Below the pieces are notes generated by a model, which worked only from the letters and a program-made list of their open reading frames with translations, was not told where the DNA came from and did no database searches. A program made the translations under genes and the position numbers. Shown piece by piece: positions 52,075 through 61,199 of a stretch of DNA of 64,000 nt (position 1 is its first letter; the number at the start of each line of letters is the position of its first letter). The stretch comes from Falsirhodobacter sp051195255 (GTDB lineage Bacteria > Pseudomonadota > Alphaproteobacteria > Rhodobacterales > Rhodobacteraceae): NCBI RefSeq assembly GCF_051195255.1, contig NZ_JBNJLK010000010.1:1-64000 (forward strand), read 5' to 3'.

Positions 52075-53987
52075 GCCGCTTTCCTTTCGGCTTCGGGCGC
52101 GCGGAAGCAGCGCACGTGGCGGTCGGGGCCTTCGAACAAGGGCGGGCGGTCCAGCGCGCAGCTTTCCAGGGCGATGGGGCAACGGTCGCGGAACGCGCAG
52201 CCCGAGGGGCGGCGGTCGGGCAGCGGCGGGGTGCCGTCCACCGCGTGCAGCCGGTCGCCCCGCGCCGAATGCATCTCCTCGTGCGAGGAAGGCATGCTTT
52301 CCAGAAGCGCGCGGGTGTAGGGGTGGTGCGGGTCCTCCAGGATCTGCTTCGCCGGCCCCTCCTCCACCACCTGTCCCGAATACATCACCGCCACGCGGTC
52401 GGCGATCTCGGCCACGACACCAAGGTTGTGGCTGATGAACAGCAGGCTGAGGCCGTCGGCCTGGTCCTGGCGCAGGCCTTGCAGCAGCTCGATGATCTCG
52501 GCCTGTATGGTCACGTCCAGCGCGGTGGTGGGTTCGTCCGCGATCAGCAGGCGCGGTTCGCAGGTCAGCGCCATCGCGATCATCACGCGCTGGCGCATCC
52601 CGCCCGACATCTCGTGCGGGTAGCCGTCGAAGCGGCGGTCGGGTTCGTTGATGCCGACGCGGGCCAGCAGGCGGAGGGCCAGCGCCTTCGCCTCGGCCGC
52701 GTGCATCGGGCGGTGGGCGCAGATCGCCTCCACCATCTGCGCGCCGACCTTGTGGACGGGGTTCAGGCTGGTCATCGGTTCCTGAAAGATCATGGCGATG
52801 TCGTTGCCGCGCACGTCCTCCAGCTCCTTCGCGCCCAGCCGGCCCAGATCGACCATATCCCCGGATTTGCGGCGCAGGGTCAGGGTGCCGGCCGACTGCC
52901 GGATCGCGCCCGGCAGCAGCCCCATCAGCGCCAGCGACGACAGCGACTTGCCCGATCCCGACTCCCCCACCAGGGCCGTGCACTGGTTCGCGCGCAGGGT
53001 CAGGCTCACATCCTCGATCACGCGGACGGAGTGGCCGGGGCGCGGGATGTCCAGACGCAGGCCCCGCACCTCCGCCACGACATCATCGGCGGTCGCGATG
53101 GGCCGCCCGTCGCTGGTCGGGACCGAGGTCGTGTCCTTGCCGCCGCCATTCCCCTTCGGGTCCAGCGTGTCGCGCAGACGGTCGCAGAAGAAGTTGATGG
53201 CATAGATCGTCAGTGTCAGGGCCACGCAAGGGATGATGATGCCCAGCGGGTCCTGGTTCATGAACTGCCGCGCCCCGCGGATCATCTGGCCCCAGCTGGG
53301 CGCGGGCGGCACGACGCCAAGGCCAAGAAAGGACAGCCCGCTTTCGATGGTGATCGCGGCCGCCGCCGTCAGCGAATACTGAACGGATACAGGGCCCGCG
53401 ATGTTGGGCAGGATCGTTCCGAACACGATGCGGCGCGAAGGCGTGCCGAGGGCGCGCGACGCTTCCACGAAATCCAGCGCGGAGACGCGCAGCGCCTCGG
53501 AAAACGAGATGCGGGCGAAGGCGGGGAAATAAAGGATCGACAGCACCGCCACCAGCGTCACTGTGCCGGGGCCGAACAGCGTGACCACCAGCAGCGCCAG
53601 AAGGATGGGCGGGAAACACAGCACCACGTCCGACAACCGCGTTGTCACGAACTGGAACGGGCCGCGGAAATACGCGCCGATCAGCCCGAACAGCGTGCCC
53701 ACAAGGCAGGCGATGGTGGTGGCTACGAAGGCCACGGTCAGCGACACCTGCCCGCCATGCAGCACGCGCGCCAGACGGTCGCGGCCGAATTCGTCCTGTC
53801 CCAGCCAATGCTTCCAGCTTGGCGCCGCAAGGCGGTCGCGGACCGAGATCTGGATCGGGTTCGCGTCGGTGATGAGCGGTGCGGCGAAGGGCGTGACGAT
53901 CAGGGCCGCCAGAAGCACGGTCGGCAGGATCATCCGGCGCGGAAAACGGGGACGCACGCGGGTGGCGCCTTTGGGAATGGCGGTCAT
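52071..53987 (-). CDS. Fused peptide ABC permease (DppC-like) and ATPase (DppD-like)
   Basis: About 638 residues in one uninterrupted frame. Residues ~1-285 are a DppC-type permease (DEFGRDRLARVLHGGQVSLT, EASRALGTPSRRIVFGTILP, the EAA loop). After a Gly-rich linker (~280-300), residues ~305-638 form an ATPase with Walker A GESGSGKSL, signature MSGGMRQRVMIAMALTCEP, Walker B LLIADEPTTALD and the Cys-containing C-terminal region (FRDRCPIALESCALDRP). These are normally separate proteins; permease-ATPase fusion is known in peptide-type systems but uncommon. No internal start with a good ribosome-binding site was noticed at the domain boundary. The 4-base overlaps on both sides confirm the ends. 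Confidence 0.9.
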   Translation of the reverse strand: MTAIPKGATRVRPRFPRRMILPTVLLAALIVTPFAAPLITDANPIQISVRDRLAAPSWKHWLGQDEFGRDRLARVLHGGQVSLTVAFVATTIACLVGTLFGLIGAYFRGPFQFVTTRLSDVVLCFPPILLALLVVTLFGPGTVTLVAVLSILYFPAFARISFSEALRVSALDFVEASRALGTPSRRIVFGTILPNIAGPVSVQYSLTAAAAITIESGLSFLGLGVVPPAPSWGQMIRGARQFMNQDPLGIIIPCVALTLTIYAINFFCDRLRDTLDPKGNGGGKDTTSVPTSDGRPIATADDVVAEVRGLRLDIPRPGHSVRVIEDVSLTLRANQCTALVGESGSGKSLSSLALMGLLPGAIRQSAGTLTLRRKSGDMVDLGRLGAKELEDVRGNDIAMIFQEPMTSLNPVHKVGAQMVEAICAHRPMHAAEAKALALRLLARVGINEPDRRFDGYPHEMSGGMRQRVMIAMALTCEPRLLIADEPTTALDVTIQAEIIELLQGLRQDQADGLSLLFISHNLGVVAEIADRVAVMYSGQVVEEGPAKQILEDPHHPYTRALLESMPSSHEEMHSARGDRLHAVDGTPPLPDRRPSGCAFRDRCPIALESCALDRPPLFEGPDRHVRCFRAPEAERKAA

Positions 53988-54937
53988 TGCAGGCGTATCC
54001 TCGGGTCAAGCAGCGAATACAGCAGGTCGATCGCCAGGTTGATCGCGATGAAGATGGCGGCGACCGTCAGGATGACGGCGCGCACGGTGGGAAAGTCGCG
54101 CTGCTCCACCGCCGTGACGAGCATGCCGGACAGGCCCGGCCAGTTGTACACGAACTCCACCAGCACGGTGGAACCCAGAAGGATGCCAAGCTGCATGCCC
54201 ACCACGGTGATGACGGGGCCAAGGGCGTTCTTCAGCACGTGGCGGCGGATCACCAGCCGGCGGGTCAGGCCCTTGGCCGTCGCGGTGCGCACCCAGTCAT
54301 GGCCGCGCATTTCCAGCACGCTGGCCCGCGTCATGCGGAACACGATGGTGGCCAAGTGCAGGGCCACGGTCACCGCCGGAAGGATCAGCATCCGCAGGTG
54401 CTGCACCGGATCTTCGGCAAAGGCGACGTAGCCGCCCGCCGGAAGCCAGCCCAGCACCTGCGCGAACAGATAGATGAACAGCGTTCCCACCACGAAACCA
54501 GGGACCGAGGTCAGCAGCGCGTTCACCGCCGAGGCCGCGATGTCGAACCGCCCGCCCGCCCGTAATCCCGCCGACGTGCCGGCCGGAATGGCCACCAGCA
54601 GGGCCAGAACGGTGCCCGCCACGATGATCTCCAGCGTGCGGGGAAGGCGCAGCGCGATGTTCTGCGCGATGGAGGAGCCGTCGATGATCGATGTGCCGAA
54701 ATCCAGCCGCAGGCTGTCCCACAGGAAGGTCAGGTATTGGACACCCACCGGCGCATCCAGACCCATGGTGGCGCGCAGGTTGGCGATCGCCTCCGGCGTC
54801 GCGCTGCCGCCCCCCGTGGACAGCAGCAGTTCCGCCGGATCCCCGGGCACGAGCATCAGGAGCGAGAAGATGATCGTGCCCACGACAAGCAGCATCACGG
54901 CCGCGCCCGCGACGCGACGCAAAAGGAAAGCGGTCAT
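53984..54937 (-). CDS. Dipeptide/oligopeptide ABC permease (DppB-like)
   Basis: About 317 residues. It has an N-terminal membrane helix (AGAAVMLLVVGTIIFSLLML) and the DppB hallmark MVPGDPAE-like segment (LMLVPGDPAELLLSTGGGSA). The EAA-loop region is ATAKGLTRRLVIRRHVLKNA, with further hydrophobic segments to the end. Its stop overlaps the fused permease-ATPase start (ATGA). It starts 10 bases after the binding-protein stop. It pairs with the DppC-like half of the fusion to form the channel. Confidence 0.92.
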   Translation of the reverse strand: MTAFLLRRVAGAAVMLLVVGTIIFSLLMLVPGDPAELLLSTGGGSATPEAIANLRATMGLDAPVGVQYLTFLWDSLRLDFGTSIIDGSSIAQNIALRLPRTLEIIVAGTVLALLVAIPAGTSAGLRAGGRFDIAASAVNALLTSVPGFVVGTLFIYLFAQVLGWLPAGGYVAFAEDPVQHLRMLILPAVTVALHLATIVFRMTRASVLEMRGHDWVRTATAKGLTRRLVIRRHVLKNALGPVITVVGMQLGILLGSTVLVEFVYNWPGLSGMLVTAVEQRDFPTVRAVILTVAAIFIAINLAIDLLYSLLDPRIRLQ

Positions 54938-54947
54938 CGGAGGGTCC

Positions 54948-56486
54948 TTATCCCAGCTTCGCCCCGTCCAGCACGAAGGCGCTGGACCCGCTGAGGAAGC
55001 CCGGCAGGGTGTGGAAGCCCGACACCTTCCCGGACATCCCGTAGGCCTGCGTCCGCCAGTTCAGCGGGATCTGGGGCGCTTCCTCGTAATAGGCGGTGTA
55101 AAGCTGCTGGTAGATCGCCTTGCGCTTTTCCATGTCCGGTTCGGCGCGGCCTTCCAGCAGCAGGCCGTCGATCCGCTCGCTCTTGAACCCGTAGGATTGC
55201 AGATAGGACGGGTTGCCGGAATAAAGCATGGAGAACAGGGCGTCGGGATCGTTGAAGGTGCCGGACGCGCCATGCACCGCGATGTCATATTGGCCGTTCG
55301 TGCCCATGGTCACGCGGCTGCCCCAGTCGGGCAGGTCCAGCGTGACGTTGATGCCGATCATGGCAAGATAGGCCTGCACCACGGCCGCCGTGTCCTGATG
55401 CATCCCGTAGGTCGCGGTGGCCAGAAGCCGGCATTCGAACCCGTCGGGATAGCCGGCCTCGGCCAGAAGAGCCTGCGCCTTTTCCATGTCATAGCTGTAT
55501 TCGGCGGCGGGATCGGACAGCGCGATGGTGGAGCCCGGCGGGTTGGGGAACCCCACCAGCGGCGCCCCGCGGCCGGCAAAGGCCGCGTCCACCACGTCCT
55601 GCCGTTCGATGGCATAGCCGATGGCCCGCCGCACGCGCGGGTCCTGCAGGGGTCCTTTCTTGGCGGTGTTGAACAGCAGGAACATGAAGGGGCCGGTGTT
55701 GGTGGAAATCTCCAGGCTGTCGGACGCCTCCACCGTTTCGAACTGGGTCCAGGGGAGGTATTCGATCACGTCCACATCGCCCGCCTCCAGCGCCGAATAG
55801 CGGAGGTTCTCGTCGGCATAGGCGACGAAGCGGATGGCCTCCACGGCGGGCTGGTCGGGGCCGTAGAAGCGGTCCGCCCGCGCCACCTCCACATAGACCC
55901 CCTTTTCCTGACCTTTCAGGCGGAAGGGGCCGCAGCCGATCACCACCTCGGGCGTGCTGCGGGCCGAGATCACGGGCGCGCAATAGCTGGCCAGAAGGTG
56001 CAGGAACACCGCGTTCGGCGTCTTCAGCGTGATGCGGACGGTCTTGTCATCCACCGCCTCCGTTTCCTCGATGACGGAAAGGTCGGCCTTCAGGAACGCC
56101 GAAGAGCCTTCCTTCGTGATCTCGTTCAGGGAATGGATCACGTCGGCCGAGGTCACCGGATCGCCGTTGTGGAAGACGGCGTTGCCGCGCAGCTTGAAGA
56201 GGACCGCCTTGTCGCCTTCCCATTCCACCCTCTCGGCCACCTCGGGCACCAGGTTGCCGTCCCCGTCATAGCCCATCAGGCCGCGGAACATCGTCAGCTT
56301 GACGGTGTTGGCGGCCCCGCCGGTGTTCTCGAACGGGCTCAGGCTGGGCGGGAAGGTGGACAGGCCAAAGCGCAGCGTGCCCCCCGTTTGCGCCCGCAGG
56401 CCACGCGGCAGCGCCAGCGCGGACAGCCCCGCCCCAAGGCCCAGAAGGACCGCGCGACGCGACAGGGAAAGATGGGTGTCGTTCAT
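54948..56486 (-). CDS. Peptide/nickel-type extracytoplasmic substrate-binding protein
   Basis: About 512 residues from MNDTHLSLSRRAVLLGLGAG, a twin-arginine-type signal (LSRRAVLLG then a hydrophobic run to LRA near residue 32). The mature protein is a family-5 solute-binding protein: GGTLRFGLSTFPPSLSPFEN, KLTMFRGLMGYDGDGNLVPE, FHNGDPVTSADVIHSLNEIT and YEEAPQIPLNWRTQAYGMSG. Such proteins bind peptides, opines, glutathione or similar. First gene of the operon binding protein, DppB, DppC-DppD, DppF, creatininase, YdiJ-like. Export by the Tat route would imply folding before transport. Confidence 0.92.
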   Translation of the reverse strand: MNDTHLSLSRRAVLLGLGAGLSALALPRGLRAQTGGTLRFGLSTFPPSLSPFENTGGAANTVKLTMFRGLMGYDGDGNLVPEVAERVEWEGDKAVLFKLRGNAVFHNGDPVTSADVIHSLNEITKEGSSAFLKADLSVIEETEAVDDKTVRITLKTPNAVFLHLLASYCAPVISARSTPEVVIGCGPFRLKGQEKGVYVEVARADRFYGPDQPAVEAIRFVAYADENLRYSALEAGDVDVIEYLPWTQFETVEASDSLEISTNTGPFMFLLFNTAKKGPLQDPRVRRAIGYAIERQDVVDAAFAGRGAPLVGFPNPPGSTIALSDPAAEYSYDMEKAQALLAEAGYPDGFECRLLATATYGMHQDTAAVVQAYLAMIGINVTLDLPDWGSRVTMGTNGQYDIAVHGASGTFNDPDALFSMLYSGNPSYLQSYGFKSERIDGLLLEGRAEPDMEKRKAIYQQLYTAYYEEAPQIPLNWRTQAYGMSGKVSGFHTLPGFLSGSSAFVLDGAKLG

Positions 56487-56625
56487 GGATACCTCGGACA
56501 TGCTGTTGGAAGGGTCGCAGGCTTCGGCCTGTCTTGCCCCCATCGAAGCGGCAGACGGCGCCCGGGTCCAATTAAAAAAACTTTTCGGACGCATAGATTC
56601 ATTTGCGCCAAAACCATGGGCGGAA

Positions 56626-56666
56626 ACGACAAAAGCCCCCGCAGGTGCTGCGGGGGCTTTTGTCGT
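56626..56666 (-). terminator. Strong intrinsic terminator, 19-bp perfect stem
   Basis: The arms 56626-56644 and 56648-56666 are perfectly complementary (19 pairs) around a GTG loop, GC-rich in the centre and with CTTTTGTC/GACAAAAG at the base. It lies 13 bases downstream of the leftward taurine:pyruvate aminotransferase gene and upstream of the next leftward operon, so it ends the aminotransferase transcript. Symmetry would also let it stop rightward transcription. Confidence 0.85.
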
Positions 56667-56679
56667 GATGGGTGGTTTT

Positions 56680-58053
56680 TCAGCCGAAGACGCGGGTCAG
56701 GGCCATGTCGATGGCGGCGGTGATCTGGTCGATCTCGGCCGCAGTCACGATCAGCGCGGGGCTGAGACAGAGCGTGTTGTTCAGCCCCGGCAGCGAACGG
56801 TTCGTCACGCCGATGATCACGCCTTCGGCCGCGCATTCCGCCACGACCCGCTGGGTCAGCTTCTCGTCCACCGGCTCTTTCGTGGCGCGGTCCTTCACCA
56901 GTTCCGCCCCCTGGAACAGGCCGATGCCGCGCACGTCGCCGATGACGGCGTGCTTTTCCTGAAGCGCGCGCAGGTTCGCGGTCAGCCGCGCGCCCATGGC
57001 CTTGGTGTTGGCCAGCAGATCCTCATCCTCGATGATGCGCATGTTTTCCAAGGCCGCCGCCGGCCCCGCCGCGCATCCCCCGAAGGTGGAGATGTCGCGG
57101 AAATAGGACAGCGGATCGCCCGCGTCGTCCTTGAACATGTCGAACACGGCCTCGGTCGTGACCGTGAGGGAGATCGCGGCATAGCCCGAGGCCACGCCCT
57201 TCGCCATCGTCACGAAATCGGGCTTCACGCCGTAGTTCTGGTAGCCGAACCATTCGCCCGTCCGGCCCAGCCCGCAGACCACCTCGTCGATGTGCAGCAG
57301 GATGTCGTATTGCTTGCAGATTTCCTGCACGCGGTCCCAATAGCCTTCGGGCGGGGTGATGACGCCGCCGCCCGCCGTCACGGGCTCAAGGCACAGAAGG
57401 CCGATCGTGTCGGGGCCTTCGCGCAGGATCACCTCCTCGATCGCGTCGGCGGCGCGGCGGCCGTAATCGGCCACGTCCCATTGCTTGCGGTATTCGAGGC
57501 AATGCGGAACCTCCACAAACCCCTCGGGCAAGGGGCCGTACAGGGCGGCGCGCTCGGGCTGGCCGCAGGCGGCGAGGGTCGCGATGGTGGTGCCGTGGTA
57601 ATCCCGTTCGCGGTAAAGGATCTTCGACTTCTTCCCGCCATGCTTTTGCGCCGAAAGCTGGCGCACCATCTTGAACACCTTCTCGTTCGCCTCCGAGCCG
57701 GAATTGGAGTAATAGACCCGGCTGAGGCCCGGCATCTTTTCCAGCAGCTTTTCGGCAAACAGCGCGCCGGGGATGGTTCCCGCCGCGCCCGCGAAGTAGT
57801 TCATCTTCACCAGCTGGTCGCGCACCGCGTCGGCGATGCTGGTCCGGCCATAGCCCACGTTCACCGTCCAGACCGCGCCCGACACGGCATCAAGGAACTT
57901 CCTGCCCGTCGCGTCCCAGACATGCAGGCCCTTGCCTTCGACGATGATGCGCGGATCGGCGGTCTCATAGGCCTTGTGCTGGCTCAGATGGTGCCAGACA
58001 TGGGCCTTGTCGGCGGCGATCACGTGGCTCAGGTCGTTGGTCGCGACGTTCAT
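56680..58053 (-). CDS. tpa: Taurine:pyruvate aminotransferase
   Basis: About 457 residues. The N-terminal text NDLSHVIAADKAHVWHHLSQ, with HKAYETADPRIIVEGKGLHV, is strongly reminiscent of the Tpa family, which moves the amino group of taurine to pyruvate, giving sulfoacetaldehyde and alanine. Class-III features are VYYSNSGSEANEKVFKMVRQ, LHIDEVVCGLGRTGEWFGYQ and the pyridoxal-phosphate lysine in DFVTMAKGVASGYAAIS. The start overlaps the upstream aminotransferase stop (ATGA). No sulfoacetaldehyde acetyltransferase (xsc) or taurine transporter is seen in the window, so the in vivo substrate could differ. Confidence 0.82.
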   Translation of the reverse strand: MNVATNDLSHVIAADKAHVWHHLSQHKAYETADPRIIVEGKGLHVWDATGRKFLDAVSGAVWTVNVGYGRTSIADAVRDQLVKMNYFAGAAGTIPGALFAEKLLEKMPGLSRVYYSNSGSEANEKVFKMVRQLSAQKHGGKKSKILYRERDYHGTTIATLAACGQPERAALYGPLPEGFVEVPHCLEYRKQWDVADYGRRAADAIEEVILREGPDTIGLLCLEPVTAGGGVITPPEGYWDRVQEICKQYDILLHIDEVVCGLGRTGEWFGYQNYGVKPDFVTMAKGVASGYAAISLTVTTEAVFDMFKDDAGDPLSYFRDISTFGGCAAGPAAALENMRIIEDEDLLANTKAMGARLTANLRALQEKHAVIGDVRGIGLFQGAELVKDRATKEPVDEKLTQRVVAECAAEGVIIGVTNRSLPGLNNTLCLSPALIVTAAEIDQITAAIDMALTRVFG

Positions 58054-59420
58054 GCGGGCATCTCCTTGAAGACATGGGCCATGGCAGCGTCGAAGCGGCG
58101 GAGGAGTTCCTGCGTCTGCGCCTTGGTGATGATCATCGGCGGACAGAAGCAGACCGCGTCGCCGATGGCGCGCAGGATCAGCCCGTGTTCCTGACAGGCG
58201 GCGGCCACCGCCTGCGCCAGCTTGCCCACCGGCTGGCAGCCCGCCTTCGTAGCCTTGTCCGAAACGAACTCCACCGCCGCGATCAGGCCTTCGCCCCGCA
58301 CCTCGCCCACATTGGGGTGGTCAGCGTATTTCGCCAGACCGTCGCGCAGGATGCGGCCCATGGCGCGGGCGTTGGAGACAAGGTCCCGCTCCTCGATGAT
58401 CTTGAGGTTTTCAAGGCCCACCGCCGTCGCCACCGGATGGCCCGAGGTGGTGTAGCCATGCCCGAATGTGCCCAGCGTTTCCGACCCGTCGGCGATGCCC
58501 TGATAGATGGCGTCCGAGAACACGATCGCGGCCAGCGGCTGGTAGGAGGAGGTGATCTGCTTCGACAGGACCAGCACGTCCGGCTGGATGCCATAGGTTT
58601 CGCAGGCGAACATGTTGCCGGTGCGGCCGAAACCGTTGATGACCTCGTCCGCGACGATCAGGATGTCGTATTTGCGGCAGACGGCCTGGATCTTTTCCCA
58701 ATAGCCCTTCGGCGGCACGATCACCCCGCCCGCGCCCATCAGCGGCTCTCCGATGAAGGCCGCGACCGTATCGGGACCTTCGGCCAGGATCATCGCCTCC
58801 AGCTCTGCCGCAAGGCGGTCGGAGAACTGCTCCTCCGTTTCCCCGTCCTGCCCGAAGCGCCAGTAATGCGGGGTGGAGACGTGGCGCACGAAGTCCAGCG
58901 GCAGATCGAACCCCTTATGGTTGGCCGGGATGCCCGTCAGCGATCCCGCCGCGATGGTGATCCCGTGATAGCCCTTGATGCGGCCGATGAACTTCTTCTT
59001 CTGCGGACGGCCGATGGCGTTGTTGTAGAACCAGACCATCTTGACGACGGTGTCGTTCGCCTCCGACCCGGAATTGGTGAAGTGCACGCGGTCCAGCCCC
59101 GCCGGCGTCATCTCCACCAGCTTTTCGGCCAGAAGGATCGAAGGCTCCTGCCCCTTTGAGGCGAACAGGTGCATGTAGGGCAGCGTGTCCAGCTGCTTTT
59201 TCGCCGCGTCGATCAGGCGTGTCTCGGAAAAGCCGAGGCCCACGCTCCACAACCCCGCCAGACCTTCGATGTATTCCTTGCCGGCGTCGTCGAACACGTA
59301 GATCCCTTCGCCGCGCGCGATCACCAGCGGGCCGGTGCGTTCATGCGCGCGGGCGTTGGTCACGGGGTGCAGCAGATACTTGACGTCGCGGCCCTGAAGC
59401 GAGTTGGGGATGGTGTTCAT
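58050..59420 (-). CDS. Class-III omega-aminotransferase
   Basis: About 456 residues. Class-III signatures are VHFTNSGSEANDTVVKMVWF, RIKGYHGITIAAGSLTGIPA, ILIVADEVINGFGRTGNMFA and the pyridoxal-phosphate lysine in DVLVLSKQITSSYQPLAAIV. The family includes beta-alanine:pyruvate, 4-aminobutyrate/putrescine and other amine aminotransferases usually using pyruvate. The opening DVKYLLHPVTNARAHERTGP fits the amine/pyruvate branch. It precedes the Tpa-like gene in a two-gene chain and could process a related amine. Exact amino donor undetermined. Confidence 0.87.
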   Translation of the reverse strand: MNTIPNSLQGRDVKYLLHPVTNARAHERTGPLVIARGEGIYVFDDAGKEYIEGLAGLWSVGLGFSETRLIDAAKKQLDTLPYMHLFASKGQEPSILLAEKLVEMTPAGLDRVHFTNSGSEANDTVVKMVWFYNNAIGRPQKKKFIGRIKGYHGITIAAGSLTGIPANHKGFDLPLDFVRHVSTPHYWRFGQDGETEEQFSDRLAAELEAMILAEGPDTVAAFIGEPLMGAGGVIVPPKGYWEKIQAVCRKYDILIVADEVINGFGRTGNMFACETYGIQPDVLVLSKQITSSYQPLAAIVFSDAIYQGIADGSETLGTFGHGYTTSGHPVATAVGLENLKIIEERDLVSNARAMGRILRDGLAKYADHPNVGEVRGEGLIAAVEFVSDKATKAGCQPVGKLAQAVAAACQEHGLILRAIGDAVCFCPPMIITKAQTQELLRRFDAAMAHVFKEMPA

Positions 59421-59595
59421 CGTCCTGTCCTGTTGGTTGTGGCGTGGCCCCTGCCGGGTCGTTCCGGTTCACCCAACAGGAGCGAATCCGGCTTGGCAAG
59501 ACCGAGTGCAGGGCGCCTTCGTGGAGGAATGACCGTCTGGTCGGGTTCCGATCAATGAGGCGGCGCTGCCGCAGATTTCGGCAAAGAAGAAACGT

Positions 59596-60360
59596 TCAGA
59601 CGTGCTGGCCGCCGTTGATGTGGATCTCGGCCCCGTTGATGTAGGAGGACGCGTCGCTGCACAGGAACTGGATCGTGCGGGCCACCTCCTCGGTCGTGCC
59701 CAGCCGTTGCAACGGAACCTCGCGCTGCACGAGGCCGTCGGTTCCGGGCGACAGGATGGAGGTCGCGATCTCTCCGGGTGAAATGGCGTTGGACCGGATG
59801 CCGAGGGGGCCGAGCTCATGCGCCAGCTCGCGTGTCAGCGCGGCAAGGCCCGCCTTTGACGCGGCATATGCGACACCGGCGAAGGGATGCACCCGCGATC
59901 CTGCGATGGAGGTCACGTTCACGATGGACGCCTTCGCCTTGGTCAGTTCCGGCAGCAATTCGCGCACGAGGAGGGAGATGGACACGAGGTTGACGTTCAT
60001 CACCCGAGTCCAGACCTCCGCTTCGGACAGGGCGACGCCCAGGCGGCTGCCGTCCGGCCCCTTGGGGGAGATGCCCGCATTGTTCACCAGCGCCGCCAGC
60101 TCCCCGTCCTGCAGGCGCGACCGCACGTCGGCCGCCAGCGCCGGGATCGCCGACAGGTCCGCGAGGTCGGCCTGAATGTGGCTTTCCCGCGCGTTGGGCC
60201 AGCGGCATTCGTCCGAAAACGGCTGCCGGGACACCGTCAGCACGCGCCAGCCCTCGCGTTGCAGGACCTTGACGGTCGCATGGCCGATGCCACGGCTTGC
60301 GCCGGTCAGAAGACAATATTTGATCAGGGGAACTCTCCCGTTCGGACCCTGAGGTTTCAT
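59596..60360 (-). CDS. Short-chain dehydrogenase/reductase (SDR)
   Basis: About 254 residues from MKPQGPNGRVPLIKYCLLTG; the N-terminal ~11 residues are uncertain because no clear ribosome-binding site is visible and translation could begin later. Classical SDR features are TGASRGIGHATVKVL (cofactor motif), AALVNNAGISPKGPDG, SIVNVTSIAGSRVHP and the catalytic YAASKAGLAALT. It ends EIHINGGQHV, the usual C-terminal motif. It is in line with eutBC (116 bases downstream of eutC) and the two aminotransferases. A role on an amino alcohol or hydroxy-aldehyde is possible, but the substrate is unknown. Confidence 0.85.
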   Translation of the reverse strand: MKPQGPNGRVPLIKYCLLTGASRGIGHATVKVLQREGWRVLTVSRQPFSDECRWPNARESHIQADLADLSAIPALAADVRSRLQDGELAALVNNAGISPKGPDGSRLGVALSEAEVWTRVMNVNLVSISLLVRELLPELTKAKASIVNVTSIAGSRVHPFAGVAYAASKAGLAALTRELAHELGPLGIRSNAISPGEIATSILSPGTDGLVQREVPLQRLGTTEEVARTIQFLCSDASSYINGAEIHINGGQHV

Positions 60361-60476
60361 CAGGATATGAAAAGGATACGCCGCACGGGGCCACTTGCAA
60401 TCCAAATCTTCTGGATGCGCGGCATCAGGATTTTCTTTCTGTGCGATAATCCGTTTAAGGCCCGCCACCGGTGCGG

Positions 60477-61199
60477 TCAGCCGCTTTGCGACGGAAGGGC
60501 AAGATGGCTGTGATCCTTCAGCGCCGTGCCCGTAAGCCCGCGATCAAGCGCCTGCCGTGTCAGCCAGGCGATCTTGTGCGCGGCCTCGGCATGGGACAGG
60601 CCGCCCTTGCCGTGGATGTTGGACACGCAGTTGCGCAGGCTGTCAGGCGTTCCGGGGCGCGGCGCATGGGTCAGATAGGCGCCGAGGCTGTCCGAGACCG
60701 ACAGGCCCGGCCGTTCCCCGATCAGGAGGAGGCACAGGCGGGCGCCCATGCGGGACGCGATCTCGTCCCCGATGGCGACGCGGCCGCCTTCGACCAGCGC
60801 GAGCGGGCCGAGCGTCAGCCCCTCCAGCGCCGGGCGCAGGTGGCGGATCAGGGACGCGGCCTGCACGGTCACGGCGGTGGCCGACAGCCCGTCGGCCAGA
60901 ACGATGCCCACGTCGCAGAGGGCGTGCGGGATGCGGGCCTCATCCTCCGGGTCCAGCAGGCGGCCCAGATCGGGACGGCGGAGGTAGTTGGCGCGGACCG
61001 TGACGCGACTGCGGACGCGGAAGTGTGGCAAGGGCAGGTCCAGCGCGTCCCAGTCCACGGCGCCGTGGATCGCGGCGCGGGCGGCGGCGTGGCTGGCCTG
61101 AAAATCCAGCACGGCGGACAGGGGCGCCGCACCGCCATTCGGGTCCAGACGCACGCGGGCGGGGGTCAGGGCGTGCAGGTGGCGGATCAGGTCGCTCAT
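60477..61199 (-). CDS. eutC: Ethanolamine ammonia-lyase small subunit EutC
   Basis: About 240 residues. The start overlaps the eutB stop (ATGA). EutC blocks are seen: TPARVRLDPNGGAAPLSAVL, LDFQASHAAARAAIHGAVDW, DVGIVLADGLSATAVTVQAA, LCLLLIGERPGLSVSDSLGA and CVSNIHGKGGLSHAEAAHKI. With EutB it forms the adenosylcobalamin-dependent lyase that splits ethanolamine into acetaldehyde and ammonia. Slightly shorter than the E. coli subunit (N-terminal end), as in other alphaproteobacteria. No reactivase eutA or shell genes follow. Confidence 0.93.
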   Translation of the reverse strand: MSDLIRHLHALTPARVRLDPNGGAAPLSAVLDFQASHAAARAAIHGAVDWDALDLPLPHFRVRSRVTVRANYLRRPDLGRLLDPEDEARIPHALCDVGIVLADGLSATAVTVQAASLIRHLRPALEGLTLGPLALVEGGRVAIGDEIASRMGARLCLLLIGERPGLSVSDSLGAYLTHAPRPGTPDSLRNCVSNIHGKGGLSHAEAAHKIAWLTRQALDRGLTGTALKDHSHLALPSQSG

